A stretch of DNA of 64,000 bases from Trissonchulus latispiculum (GCA_030248195.1 JASAND010019798.1:1-64000), one strand, 5' to 3'; numbered from the stretch's first letter, positions 45,376 through 58,046 are shown. Program-made: numbers and translations. Notes: generated by a model not told the origin, from the sequence alone.

Positions 45376-45717
45376 TCACTCAGTGTGGTACAATTTGAAC
45401 GCTCCGGCAACCTTGGTGCGACTGCACAGCTGTGACTCAACACCTGGAATTTGGCACTGAGCTTGCCCGGAAGTGAATTCGGTCAGTGACAAAAAGCTTC
45501 CTTGTGGCTCAGCTATTGTTACCAAGTTCACACTCTTATGTATTATGTAACTCTTGCTGCCTGATTTTGAGGCAACAGGCACTAATAATATTCCACCCTG
45601 TGCAATGTTGTAGTTTCCCGATATAGTCAACACAGAATATGTGACAAGCTTCACTAGCCTTTTCATGGCTTCATGAAATCTAATAACTATTTTCAATTCT
45701 TTAAGACTAGCTTTCAT
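45376..45717 (-). other. Unassigned 113-codon open frame
   Basis: The frame includes LTISGNYNIAQGGILLVPVA and VTIAEPQGSFLSLTEFTSG, with balanced composition. It starts with ATG and ends in TGA. I do not recognise a family and see no neighbouring exon. It may be a remnant or chance. Confidence 0.2.
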
Positions 45718-46064
45718 TGTTAGCGTATTAATTTAATTAGAACGTGTATACTAAGGCGTAATAAGGAAGTCATCCGAAGAAAGGAAAATATGCCAAGCCC
45801 CAAGGTTCAAGAAAGTATAGAATTGAACTAATCTAGACGTACTTTAACTAATTTAAATTAACACTAATTAATAGTTAACCCAATTAATATTAGCTATGTG
45901 TGTACTCCTGTTGATGCGTTCTTCCGAAATCTGACAACCGTGGAATATTTCAATATTAAGCTTTGCGCAATTCTACCACTCGAATTAAGTAGAATTCTAC
46001 ATAGCGGATGACCCAGTTATCTAGCCTTAAGGTGAATGAGTACCTACCATAGTTGTGACGCGGG

Positions 46065-46295
46065 CCGGCCAAAACTTTCTTATTTTTCTACACTAGTACC
46101 TGCCACCTGCGGTAGGAAGGCAATATGAGCCTGTATAGAAGGGTCTGCCCGGCCCCCTTCCACGGATGCAGTCATGAGTTCAGGTGACACTCCTGGCTCT
46201 ACGGCTGAGAATCCGGGGATGAGCACCGACCGCACCCCATGTCTCTGAAGCAGGGATGGAGATATCTCCTGTCCTTGGGTAAACCTTTACCTTAC
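46065..46295. repeat. SINE-like repeat, uncertain
   Basis: The block CTGCCACCTGCGGTAGGAAG through GGGGATGAGCACCGACCGC ends GGTAAACCTTTACCTTAC, a simple tail of the kind seen on many invertebrate SINEs. It is far more GC-rich than its surroundings. I found no second copy in the window. Confidence 0.35.
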
Positions 46296-46348
46296 AACTT
46301 CAGAATATTCCAAAGAAAGAAACTGGAAGTAGCAAAATACTAGTACGG

Positions 46349-47247
46349 CCAAAAAATGTGTGTACAAACTTTGGCCGTTTATAGCAGATTAACCATTGAA
46401 GTAAACCCTCAACAATGCATATACTTTTAGAATCTTCAGGAACTCGAGATTTTGAAAATCCGAAAAAATCTAGAATTCCTGGTTTCATTCACGGAAAATC
46501 TAAAATTTTTAGTTTTTCGAGCAATTTTTATCGCAATCTTAATTTTGCTTCCACGATCGAATAGAGCTGGTCCCGCTGCGAATTTTTGCTCTTAGAAGTT
46601 TATCACGAAAATGCACCCAATTTTTGAAATACCCGGTTTTCAAAATTTCCGGATTTTGAAAATTTTCTCTAATACACACAAGATGGGTCTCATTCGAAAG
46701 CTCTCATCGCGCTGAGCAACTTTTGTAGAATGGACTCTTGAAAATGCACTCAATTCCCGGAATTCGCGAAAACCGAATTTTCTGGATTTTAAAAATTTTC
46801 TTCAATACCAACAATTTGGGCATCATTCGAAAGCTCTTGATGAGCTGAACAAATCTTGTAATAGAACCAATGCCCGAAAATGCATCTAATTCCCGAAATT
46901 CATGACATCCTGATTTCATTCTAGCTTGGAAGTTTTTCGTGAATTCCAAGAACTGAATATTGGAGAAAATTTTTAAAATCCGGACAATCTGGTTTCTTCG
47001 AATTTCGAGAATTGAGTGCATTTTCAAGAGTCCATTCTAATACAAAATTTGTTTAGCGTGGCAAGAGCTTTCGAATGATACCCATCTTGTGGGTATTAGA
47101 GAAAATTTTCAAAACTCGGAAATTTTGAAAACCGGGAATTCCGGAAATAGGGTGCATTTTCGTGAAAAACTTCAAAGAGCAAAAACATGCAGCGGGACCA
47201 GCTGTATTTGATCGTGGAACGGCCAAAGTTTGTACACACATTTTTGG
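46349..47247. mobile_element. 0.9 kb foldback element
   Basis: CCAAAAAATGTGTGTACAAA at 46,349 is mirrored at 47,219-47,247 (GGCCAAAGTTTGTACACACA). Inner arms GGTCCCGCTGCGAATTT and GAAAATGCACCCAATTT are mirrored near 47,150-47,210, and the inner 46,600-46,790 and 46,965-47,160 also fold back. No coding capacity seen; no clear target duplication. Confidence 0.72.
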
Positions 47248-47259
47248 TGGTACTTGTAG

Positions 47260-48165
47260 ATTTATGATTGCGTTTATTTATCTCTATTTTATAGTTTATG
47301 ACCAAATAATAAGCATGGATCCCAAGCTAAGTATATCTGTAAAATATATCTTCTACATACCATAATAACACTAAATTCTAGTTCAGAAGCTAGACCAAGG
47401 TAATGACAAACCTGATAGTAAAAAAATGTTCTAAGCTCAAAAAGCTCAAAAGCTTAAAGTTAATACTTTTAAAATGCTTTAAACTGTCTATCCCACTCAA
47501 AAGTTTAAGCCATAGCTAATAACTAGTTCTCAGGTAAACCTGGGTTAATAAAAAGTTTTAAGCAGACGCTTTAAGTTAAAGGTACTATTGGAGACTTTCA
47601 TAAAGAGCTTAGCAGGTACCTAATTGCACTTTTGAAAGCTGGAACAGTTTGCTGGAGTTCAGTTTTGGGACACCCACAAACTTGGTTCCACTTTTCACTC
47701 TGTAAAGGGTGGAAACAGACTTGTGGTCTCTTTCACGGGTAAAGCTAATGGATAGGGAAAGTTGCAAAGGTACCCTAGCGTTTCAGGGGTTAGGGTTCTG
47801 CTAGTGGGATAAAAAAGTGTTAAAAGCCTTTAGGAATTATTAACCAGGATCAGATATGGAGGGTAAGTCAAGGGTATCCCTCGCTTTTCAAGATATCCAG
47901 GAACAATTTGACGTTTCAGTCAGAAAAGTTGGGGCGGGAACAGATTTGAAACGTTCTGAGATTTAATGCTCAAGTGACATTTGAAAGGTTGAAGTCAGAG
48001 TTGCCAAAAGCATCAAGGATAGAGAAATTTGGAAAATCAGGGTTGCTAAATGGGTTAGAAACTTGAGATAGCACCGACATTGTTTTCTTTCGAGGATTAG
48101 GAAGTTTATCATCTTTGAAGGAAAATTTGACTTTTGATGCTTAGGCTTGGCTCCAAGCTTTGCAT
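47260..48165. other. No recognised feature
   Basis: Intergenic AT-rich sequence with repeated AAGCTCAAAAAGCTCAAAAGC-like slippage near 47,430. I see no gene. Confidence 0.4.
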
Positions 48166-48169
48166 TTCC

Positions 48170-48265
48170 ATTAATTTTTTAGCTTACATAAGCAGAGCTT
48201 TCGGGCGAGGGGCGAGAAGTCGTGTGTTCGATTCCTACCGGATGTTCAACTTTTCTGGTTCTCGA
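48170..48265 (+). repeat. Weak tRNA-like SINE head
   Basis: TAGCTTACATAAGCAGAGC followed by GTGTGTTCGATTCCTACCG gives a partial A-box and a good B-box (GTTCGATTCC). No cloverleaf closes. Confidence 0.3.
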
Positions 48266-48269
48266 TGCT

Positions 48270-50520
48270 ATGGCTCTAATTTATTTACGGCTATGGATCT
48301 TTGATAGCCTAATTTCAGCATGTTTCTCATGCAAAATGTTAAATAGCTAAAAATTCTACCGAAGTTACAGCGACGTACTTTCACTGCCAAAGCCACTCAA
48401 ATTAGGTTGAACTTTTATGAATAGACAGCTATCAAACCTCAACTGCAGTGTTATGAAGAATTACTAAAAATAGTTGGAAAAGAATTGATGTTTACCCTCG
48501 AAGTTTTCGAAAAAATTATACAATCCTTGAGTAATCTCACGCACGTTCAAATAGCAAACGAACTTGGCCTATTTGACATTATGTTAAGTAAAGGCACCTT
48601 TTAGATAGATTAAAGCGCGAGAATTCTAGCTTGTTGTTTGTTTGAAAAATAGATATAAAATGGAATTAAATTTAGTCAAAACCTAAATTTCGCCAGCATT
48701 AAATCACACTTAAGTTTGGTTAGAAACCCAATTCCAGAGAAAAAACTTCCACAAGTCTAACATAGACAAGCCAAACGTCAACCTTTTGAGGAGTCAACTT
48801 AATTAACACAAGCAATTTCTATTGGGTGGGTAAACAGGAAATAAAAGTTTGCTCTTCATAACCTAATTGAAAACTGGAGACAACAGTCACACAAGACTGG
48901 AGGGTAGGTTAAAACTAATTCAACTGTGTCGAGAAAAGGATCTGCGAAAAAACCAGGTCTACTTGGACCAAAGTGGTACGGGATTCCGGCTTAAAAACGC
49001 AGCAAAACTTGTAAACAAAGACTGTTAATTAAAACATCCAGAACCTCATGTATTATGCAAATGAGATTTTGAAAGTTGGGGGAAAACGGACAACAACAAC
49101 AACAACTAAGCGGAAGAGGGTGTTTTCCCAGAAGGAATATTTGTCTGTTTCTTTCAGTTTCATTTTATCCTCGAAAGATATTCACTTTCAAACAAAAGAA
49201 AAAGTGAAGTTCGTATCCTGAAAGCTTGATCGTAATCATACATGGGCAATGGATGCGACCGTGGCCTATACAGCCAACGAAAATTTTGCGCGGGGGTCAA
49301 AAAATTTCCAATTAGACTTGCTTATTGTACTTTTGCATGCATAAACTTTTATCAACTTTGTCAAGTGATTACTTTAGCTAAAAATCAGTATTCGGGGCAA
49401 CAAAAAAGGCTCTCGGGGTATTTTTGTGCAAAACATATCTGTTAGAGGGCAAGCGTGTGTATATTAAATGCCCCACAATCGCTGGAAAAACATCGGTCGA
49501 ATATTCGCAAAAACTACATTTTCAATCATTACAGACAAAGAAATAACTGTTGGGTAATGATCACGCCTCGAATAGCTGGCCTTAGTGTGACCTTCAAATC
49601 GACAAATTTAGTTTAATTTTACGGCCTGCGTAGCTCGAGAAGTGATAGATTATTTGATTTCTGCAAAAAATGACAAGTTTTTGACGCTAAAATATGAGAG
49701 TTTGTTGGCTACATCTCACAATAGAGAAAAGCTTGAAAGTTGCTTCAAAAAGCAAAACTGTAGGGCATAATGAGATCTTTCGAATGAATATAGGTGTAAC
49801 TATGCAGCTGCTAGCCAGCTGTCAGAAATCTGCTAAATCCACCCCGAACGGAAACGCCCACTTTTCGAAGCGGGACTACGTCGAGGGTGCTATAACACTA
49901 AAAAGAAGTAATTTTGGAAAGATTCATCAAATTTGAACGGGATTTGGGCCATGTATATTAGGCCAAGAACCCCAAGAACCCCCAACAAAAATTTACAACT
50001 AGACATATGTAGTTACAGAACAAATCTTATCGAACAGTTGAGAACCCAAGAAGCCCCAGTACACCAAAAACCCCCATCGAAAAAATTGCAACGATGTAGT
50101 TGTGGATCAAATCTCTTAGTAAAATTAAGAACCCCAGAGCGTATAGAACCCCCACGAAAATAAAAGCATCAGGAAAACAATTAGTGGATCTGAACGCAGC
50201 ATAAAGTGACTTTTATCTTGACATGGGCCGTTGATTTTGAAAATTTCCTGACAGACCGAAGCAAAATGTCGGTGCGCCGAAGGCGCAAAATTTTTCTAAA
50301 AGGATTTCTGTAGCTCAAAACCTTTACAAAGCAATCTATTAAAGTTTGCATCTGATTATCAACAGCTGAACCTTTTTGTTGTCTAGGTGAGTTTAGAAAT
50401 ATTGTTGGAAGAAATATATCTGGAAGAAAATATATTCAAAACTGCATAAAAACCAAACGCAAACTGGTAAATTAGCATGTTTTACAGATAATTAATCTGA
50501 TGGGGTAAGACAAATCAAAA
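48270..50520. other. No recognised gene; short degenerate repeats
   Basis: No coding block recognised. Near 49,960-50,160 a segment of about 105 bp with AAGAACCCC, AACCCCCA and ATGTAGTT boxes occurs twice, poorly conserved. A GTGCGCCGAAGGCGCAAAA hairpin is at about 50,271. Confidence 0.35.
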
Positions 50521-50529
50521 TTTAAATTT

Positions 50530-53500
50530 AATTCCAACAGTGCTGATCCCCGCGCAGGGACGCCGCGAGGGTTCCAACAGTACTGACTCCCGCGCAGAGA
50601 CCTGTTACTCTGCGCGATGGTTTCAGCAGTGCTGACCCCTGCGCAGAGACACGCTGCTCTGCGCGAGGGTTACAACAGTGCTGACCCCTGCGCAGAGACA
50701 CGCTGCTTTGCGCGAAGGTTCCAACAGTACTGTCCCCAGCGCAGAGACCTGTTGCTCTGCGGGAGGGTTCCAACAGTGCTGACACCTGCGCAGAGACACG
50801 CTGCTTTGCGCGAAGATTCCAACAGTGCTGACCCCTGCGCAGAGACACGCTGCTCTGCGCGAGGGTTCCAACAGTGCTGACCCCGGCGCAGAGACACGCT
50901 GCTTTGCGCGAGGGTTCCAACAGTACTGTCCCCCGCGCAGAGACACGCTGCTTTGCGCGAAGGTTCCAACAGTGCTGACCCCTGCGCAGAGACACGCTGC
51001 TTTGCGCGAAGGTTCCAACAGTACTGTCCCCCGCGCAGAGACCTGTTGCTCTGCGGGAGGGTTCCAACAGTGCTGACCCCTGCGCAGAGACACGCTGCTT
51101 TGCGCGAGGGTTCCAACAGTGCTGACCCCTGCGCAGAGACACGCTGCTTTGCGCGACGGTTCCAACAGTGCTGACCCCTGCGCAGAGACACGCTGCTTTG
51201 CGCGAGGGTTCCAACAGTTCTGACCTCTGCGCAGAGACACGCTGCTTTGCGCGACGGTTCCAACAGTTCTGACCCCTGCGCAGAGACACGCTGCTTTGCG
51301 CGATGGTTCCAACAGTTCTGACCTCTGTGCAGAGACACGCTGCTTTGCGCGACGGTTCCAACAGTTCTGACCTCTGCGCAGAGACACGCTGCTTTGCGCG
51401 ACGGTTCCAACAGTTCTGACCCCTGCGCAGAGACACGCTGCTTTGCGCGACGGTTCCAACAGTTCTGACCTCTGAGCAGAGACACGCTGCTTTGCGCGAT
51501 GGTTCCAACAGTTCTGACCTCTGCGTAGAGACACGCTGCTTTGCGCGAGGGTTCCAACTGTACTGTCCCCCGCGCAGAGTCCTGTTGCTCTGCGCGAGGA
51601 TTCCAACAGTTCTGACCTTTGCGCAGAGACACGTTGCTTTGCGCGAGGGTTCCAACAGTGCTGACCCCTGCGCAGAGACACGCTGCTTTGCGCGAGGGTT
51701 CCAACAGTGCTGACCCCTGCGCAGAGACACGCTGCTTTGCGCGACGGTTCCAACAGTGCTGACCCCTGCGCAGAGACACGCTGCTTTGCGCGATGGTTCC
51801 AACAGTTCTGACCTCTGCGTAGAGACACGCTGCTTTGCGCGAGGGTTCCAACTGTACTGTCCCCCGCGCAGAGTCCTGTTGCTCTGCGCGAGGGTTCCAA
51901 CAGTTCTGACCTTTGCGCAGAGACACGTTGCTTTGCGCGAGGGTTCCAACAGTGCTGACCCCTGCGCAGAGACACGCTGCTTTGCGCGACGGTTCCAACA
52001 GTTCTGACCCCTGCGCAGAGACACGCTGCTTTGCGCGAGGGTTCCAACAGTGCTGACCCCTGCGCAGAGACACGCTGCTTTGCGCGATGGTTCCAACAGT
52101 TCTGACCTCTGCGTAGAGACACGCTGCTTTGCGCGAGGGTTCCAACTGTACTGTCCCCCGCGCAGGGACACGCTGCTTTGCGCGAAGGTTCCAACAGTAC
52201 TGTCCCCCGCGCAGAGACCCGCTGCTGTGCGCGAGGGTTCCAACAGTGCTGACCCCTGCGCAGAGACACGCTGCTTTGCGCGAAGATTCCAACAGTGCTG
52301 ACCCCTGCGCAGAGACACGCTGCTCTGCGCGAGGGTTCCAACAGTGCTGACCCCTGCGCAGAGACACGCTGCTCTGCGCGAGGGTTCCAACAGTGCTGAC
52401 CCTCTGCGCAGAGACACGCTGCTTTGCGCGAGGGTTCCAACAGTAGCTGTCCCCCGCGCAGAGACACGCTGCTTTGCGCGAAGGTTCCAACAGTGCTGAC
52501 CCCTGCGCAGAGACACGCTGCTTTGCGCGAAGGTTCCAACAGTTCTGACCCCAGCGCAGAGACATGGTGCTGTGCGGGAGGGTTCCAACAGTGCTGACCG
52601 CTGCGCAGAGACACGCTGCTTTGCGCGAGGGTTCAACAGTGCTGACCCCTGCGCAGACACGCTGCTTTGCGCGACGGTTCCAACAGTGCTGACCCCTGCG
52701 CAGAGACACGCTGCTTTGCGCGAGGGTTCCAACAGGTCTGACCACTGCGCAGAGACACGCTGCTTTGCGCGACGGTTCCAACAGTTCTGACCCCTGCGCA
52801 GAGACACGCTGCTTTGCGCGATGGTTCCAACAGTTCTGACCTCTGTGCAGAGACACGCTGCTTTGCGCGACGGTTCCAACAGTTCTGACCTCTGTGCAGA
52901 GACACGCTGCTTTGCGCGACGGTTCCAACAGTTCTGACCTCTGTGCAGAGACACGCTGCTTTGCGCGATGGTTCCAACAGTTCTGACCTCTGCGTAGAGA
53001 CACGCTGCTTTGCGCGAGGGTTCCAACTGTACTGTCCCCCGCGCAGAGTCCTGTTGCTCTGCGCGAGGATTCCAACAGTTCTGACCTTTGCGCAGAGACA
53101 CGTTGCTTTGCGCGAGGCTTCCAACAGTGCTGACCCCTGCGCAGAGACACGCTGCTTTGCGCGAGGGTTCCAACAGTGCTGACCCCTGCGCAGAGACACG
53201 CTGCTTTGCGCGACGGTTCCAACAGTGCTGACCCCTGCGCAGAGACACGCTGCTTTGCGCGATGGTTCCAACAGTTCTGACCTCTGCGTAGAGACACGCT
53301 GCTTTGCGCGAGGGTTCCAACTGTACTGTCCCCCGCGCAGAGTCCTGTTGCTCTGCGCGAGGGTTCCAACAGTTCTGACCTTTGCGCAGAGACACGTTGC
53401 TTTGCGCGAGGGTTCCAACAGTGCTGACCCCTGCGCAGAGACACGCTGCTTTGCGCGACGGTTCCAACAGTGCTGACCCCTGCGCAGAGACACGCTGCTT

Positions 53501-54300
53501 TGCGCGAGGGTTCCAACAGTGCTGACCCCTGCGCAGAGACACGCTGCTTTGCGCGACGGTTCCAACAGTGCTGACCCCTGCGCAGAGACACGCTGCGTTG
53601 CGCGATGGTTCCAACAGTTCTGACCTCTGCGTAGAGACACGCTGCTTTGCGCGAGGGTTCCAACTGTACTGTCCCCCGCGCAGGGACACATTGCTTTGCG
53701 CGAAGGTTCCAACAGTACTGTCCCCCGCGCAGAGACCTGTTGCTCTGCGGGAGGGTTCCAACAGTTCTGACCCCTGCGCAGAGACACGCTGCTTTGCGCG
53801 ATGGTTCCAACAGTTCTGACCTCTGTGCAGAGACACGCTGCTTTGCGCGACGGTTCCAACAGTTCTGACCTCTGCGCAGAGACACGCTGCTTTGCGCGAC
53901 GGTTCCAACAGTTCTGACCCCTGCGCAGAGACACGCTGCTTTGCGCGACGGTTCCAACAGTTCTGACCTCTGTGCAGAGACACGCTGCTTTGCGCGATGG
54001 TTCCAACAGTTCTGACCTCTGCGTAGAGACACGCTGCTTTGCGCGAGGGTTCCAACTGTACTGTCCCCCGCGCAGAGTCCTGTTGCTCTGCGCGAGGATT
54101 CCAACAGTTCTGACCTTTGCGCAGAGACACGTTGCTTTGCGCGAGGGTTCCAACAGTGCTGACCCCTGCGCAGAGACACGCTGCTTTGCGCGAGGGTTCC
54201 AACAGTGCTGACCCCTGCGCAGAGACACGCTGCTTTGCGCGACGGTTCCAACAGTTCTGACCTCTGCGCAGAGACACGCCGCTCTGCGCGAGGGTTCCAA
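50530..54300. repeat. 49-bp hairpin minisatellite, about 78 copies
   Basis: The unit begins GCGCAGAGACACGCTGCTTT, continues GCGCGAGGGTTCCAACAGTG and ends CTGACCCCT, 49 bp in all. Within each unit GCGCAGAG pairs with CTYTGCGC across an 8-base loop. Variants (CTGCGTAGAG, CTCTGAGCAG, CCCCCGCGCAG) define blocks that recur in the same order. Copies differ by about 2-10%. All three minus-strand frames stay open for most of the array, the longest for 1,342 codons (50,528-54,556). Confidence 0.95.
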
Positions 54301-54328
54301 AAATGCTGAACCCCGCACAGGGTCTTCT

Positions 54329-54349
54329 GCGCAGCGCTTTGCGCTGCGC
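54329..54349. repeat. Perfect 9-bp-stem hairpin at the array edge
   Basis: GCGCAGCGC, a TTT loop and GCGCTGCGC form a perfect stem-loop just outside the last full 49-bp unit. It is followed by GCGCACTGCGC and by CCTATACATGTATAGG. The stem resembles the unit hairpin but is longer. Confidence 0.85.
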
Positions 54350-54483
54350 GGGGCTCACAAATTTTGCTGCGCACTGCGCGGGGGTTTCGGATTCTGGCCT
54401 ATACATGTATAGGCCCAGTATAGGCATTGCGCATGTGTGATCGTAATTAATCAATCCCAATGTTATCAGTAGATATGAGCATA

Positions 54484-55093
54484 GGCCCATTTCACAAAAA
54501 TCTTGCAACATGAACTTGCGCTTGAGCTTGCACTTGCACTTGAACTGTAAGTTCAAGGTGTCAGTGTTTCATAAAACTTTTCCTGCTACTTGCGGAAATT
54601 AGCTAAGCAAGTTGCAAGACTTGACAACTTGTAAACACAAGTGCAACTGCAAGTTGGCAAGTAGCTGATCTTTCAAAAATTAAACAAAAATATTTGAAAA
54701 TTCATATAAATTTCAAAAATTAAAGAAATTGTTTGAAATTCACAATGTATTACGACAATAATCCAACGAGTATTGTCATAAAATTTTTCCAAAAAATATT
54801 TAATTTAAAATAAGTTATAGCAGTTTTTGTTCCTTTGTTCAGTGAAAATTCACTCAACCACTTGCACCGCAAGTGCAAGTTGCAAGTACATGTATTGACG
54901 ATCTCTATGAAACAGATTCTGACCGCAAGTGTTAGCCAACAACTTGTAACTTGCGGACTTGCAACTTGCAGTTCAAGTGCAGGTACGCAAGTACCACTTG
55001 AGGGTTTATGAAACACTTTTCTTGTAACTTTCGCATGCAAGTTGCAACTTGCATATGCAAGTTGCAAGTTTCAAGTTTTATGAAACTGGCCCC
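54484..55093. mobile_element. 610-bp TIR element with GCAAGTTGCAAGT subterminal repeats
   Basis: GGCCCATTTCACAAAAA at the left and the mirror of GGGGCCAGTTTCATAAAACT at the right bracket many copies of CTTGCA/TGCAAG-type boxes at both ends and an AT-rich core. The layout resembles Harbinger-like MITEs. No target duplication is clear. Confidence 0.6.
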
Positions 55094-55379
55094 AGATTTT
55101 TTCGGCGCGGCCTCACAGTCAAAAAATTCGCCTCGGGCCGTCACACCATCAAACAGAATTCGGCCTCGCACGGCTTGGCAAAAGCCAACTTTTCTAAAGT
55201 TTCTGACAATATTGTTTCAAAAGCTTCAATACACAATGGAAACGCAAAATTATACTACCAAATGTGACATTGTGCTATAAAATAACCAGAATGAGTCAAG
55301 TTTTTATCTAATGTCAGTGCTTTCACAACATTACCTTCGAGTAGACCAGACATGTGCAGGAGGGTAAGTTCTGTTGGGA

Positions 55380-55510
55380 GGGGGGGGGGGTGAACCGGCG
55401 GCCGGGGGCCGCCGAAAACCGGGTTCTCCCGGTTTTTTGCCCCAAAAAACCGGAAAAATCCGGATTCTGGGGAGGGTGTGAGGTCAAGGGCCCCCTCCAA
55501 GCACATGTAT
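55380..55510. repeat. GGTGAACCGGCGGC/CCGGATTCTGGGG motif block
   Basis: GGTGAACCGGCGGCCGGGGG then AAAACCGGAAAAATCCGGATTC. The same two boxes in the same order occur at about 19,767-19,825, where the intervening sequence differs. Confidence 0.55.
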
Positions 55511-56127
55511 GAAGTCGACCCGCTGCGCAACTAATAAATTTCTCGGCCGTGGCGAGCTCAGTTAACCAATGGTTCTCGGGCAGAACCGGTCTGACGGGCC
55601 GAAATGCTTATCTCCAGTTTGTATTATCAAAATTATCTTTGACAGATTCTGCAGATCAATCAGTAAAATCGAAGAAACCGAATTGAAGGGTGGGCAAAAC
55701 GCAAAAAGCAATAAAAACCGCTCAAAATTAATGAAAACAGCTCCGCCAGAAAAAATCTCCAACGGTTTGTGTTGGAGTGAACTGAGTCAGATCCTATTCA
55801 TGAAAAAGTTAAACAAGGGAAAGTCAAGCATGAATGGAGTCATGTAATGACTAGTCAACCACTCTAGTCTTCTGCCCTGAAAAACAGATTCGTTCTGCCC
55901 TGGTCTACAAATTGCACTATAATTTAGATCTATAATTTTAGTAAGGAGGACTGTAAATAGGAAATCATTCCACAAAATCCTAAAAAGCAGTCGTGTCTGG
56001 CAACAGGTAAAACTATCTATCCGGTATTATAGATTGTAGGTTGCAACCCACAGATTTAGAGTCAACCTTTCCAAAATATTAAATGTGAATCAAAGAACGT
56101 CTATTAAATCTTGATTTCACGTTCAAT

Positions 56128-56131
56128 CATT

Positions 56132-56203
<72 letters not shown>
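56128..56203. repeat. (TA)n microsatellite
   Basis: About 75 bases of uninterrupted AT dinucleotides. Confidence 0.97.
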
Positions 56204-56206
<3 letters not shown>

Positions 56207-56634
56207 ACATACATATACTTTATATTTATATGATACACTTAAATATACTACACAGTTAGTACATTCGATACTGTTGAACAAAAGCGGAATTGAACTATGT
56301 ACAGACGGTTTTCGAGTGAACCTTGCTTACTCAGCTTGAGTTGTTTCAGCTGCGAGCTTCAAATCGCTAAACTTAACGGAAGGCTTGCCCTAAGCAGATA
56401 TCAAAATTATCGTTGGGAATTTCGTCAAATTAAGGCTTAATTTTTTTTCTGCAGATTTTTGACGACAGGGAAGAAACAACCCAAAACTAGTAGAGGTCTA
56501 GTCTGTATTTCGTAATCACCACCAGAGTAAAACACTGTCTTAAATCATCTAAAGCAAAAATGAATTTTATCAGATCAGAGTAGCAAACGTTTTTGTGTTT
56601 TTGTGCTTGGACTAGGTGTGCGAAACTTTTCAGC

Positions 56635-56790
56635 TTAGGGACCGAGTCGGGCCGGGGCAAAGTTGAAGCGGACCGGACCGGGCCGTGCCGTGGTCGAAAA
56701 ATTGTGTAACGGGCCCGGCTGAGCAGAATTTTTCACGGGCCGGACCGGGTCGGCCCTGAAAATTCAGACCCGTGAAGGTCTGTGGCGCCC
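56635..56790. repeat. GGACCG/GGGCCG repeat block, hAT-like solo end
   Basis: TTAGGGACCGAGTCGGGCCG followed by GGACCGGACCGGGCCG and the inverted CGGGCCGGACCGGGTCGG. The TAGGGA start plus hexamer repeats is the design of the elements at 22,528 and 26,208. I did not find the other end. Confidence 0.45.
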
Positions 56791-56799
56791 GGAATAAGT

Positions 56800-58030
56800 C
56801 CAATCACATGCGTATGCCGGCATTTGTTACTATGTATAAGTTTAAGAGTGAAGAACAGGAAGCTGTAAGCACTTTATGCTCAAATGTGTGACAGAAACGC
56901 GCTAAACTCTTGAATATGTGCACAAAATAAAACTTTTACAGCTTTCATAAACTGCTTTGTTCAGTTTTTGAAGAAAGCATTAAGCGGGTCCTTAAAGGAG
57001 TTATTTCCAGATTTTTAAGCAAAAGTCCAATTTTCAGAACCTCAAGGAACCAATTTGTGAAATTGCTAATTAGCGGCTGGTCTAATTTCGAGCGGAGCTC
57101 CTTTAATGAGGTATTTGCATGTTTTATGAGCCTCGTAAACTTTTCACCTATATTTGGTGATTCTGTACAGCTGCTAGAAACTTGAGGTTAACACAAAAAC
57201 AGAAATGGGTGAAATAGTTGTTATAAAAGTTTGAAGATTCTATTTACTTGTTTGTTGAATTTTCTGAAAATATCGAATGTATTGAAGTAGTGGTCAAAGC
57301 AAAGGAATTCGAAGGTCTGCTTGTATGTAAGGGAATAAAACAATAGAAAATGAAATACTAAATAAAAATAAAAATAAGTTAAATGACTTTCTTAAGCTTA
57401 TGCTATGCCTTTCTTCATACGATGTGCTCCTGTGAATATCTGTTTTTGTACTTACAGGAATGTTGTTATGGCCGTGACATTCCAATTAAATGTTAGGCCG
57501 TTAAATGTGTTATTTCGCCTACTGCTTCCTGCAGAACTTGCACCGAAGAAAGCTGACATGTGCCAAGTCAGTAGTTCGCTGTTTGCTAAGCTCAGCTCAG
57601 TTTAGTTTATTTCTCGTATACAATCAGACATGAACAAACTTTTTGTTGATCCTGGGGCGTTTTCTAAATTAATATTTGCAGGCAGTTATTTGACAAATTT
57701 TATTGGAAAGTAACGCTGATTACAGTAAAATTGTAGTATTATAGACGTTGTCGATCACGTTTAGGTTAGCGTGTTTGTGTATGAATGCAGAGTTAATCAA
57801 TATATTCACCAGACGTTAAGATATTTATTATTTTTTAGCTATTTGTTTAATCGGGCAATACTGAAACCTTATAAGAGTTAAAGACAAAGACAAGAAAGCA
57901 TAAGCATAGATATTCTGCAGGTTGTTTGAACTAAAAAACAAATGTCAAAGATAAGGAGTGAAATTTAGATAAGCTGAAAATAGACCAGCCTTCGTTTATA
58001 CTTATCTGATTTGGTCGGGTGTGTCATCGT
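56800..58030. other. No recognised gene
   Basis: AT-rich sequence. A 66-codon frame at 57,405-57,605 contains MAVTFQLNVRPLNVLFRLLL after a CTTACAG, which could be an acceptor, but no family or partner exon is evident. Confidence 0.3.
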
Positions 58031-58046
58031 TTTATATTGCCGCTAA

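Noticed and set aside
50530..54300. CRISPR array
   Set aside because: The units are contiguous 49-bp copies with no unique spacers, and the sequence is animal nuclear DNA.
50528..54556. 1,342-codon minus-strand open frame, with 1,234-, 663- and 561-codon frames in the other two phases
   Set aside because: All three phases are open at once because the 49-bp unit has no stop on that strand. The frame has no domain, no sensible start context and no codon bias; it is a property of the repeat, so I list only the repeat.
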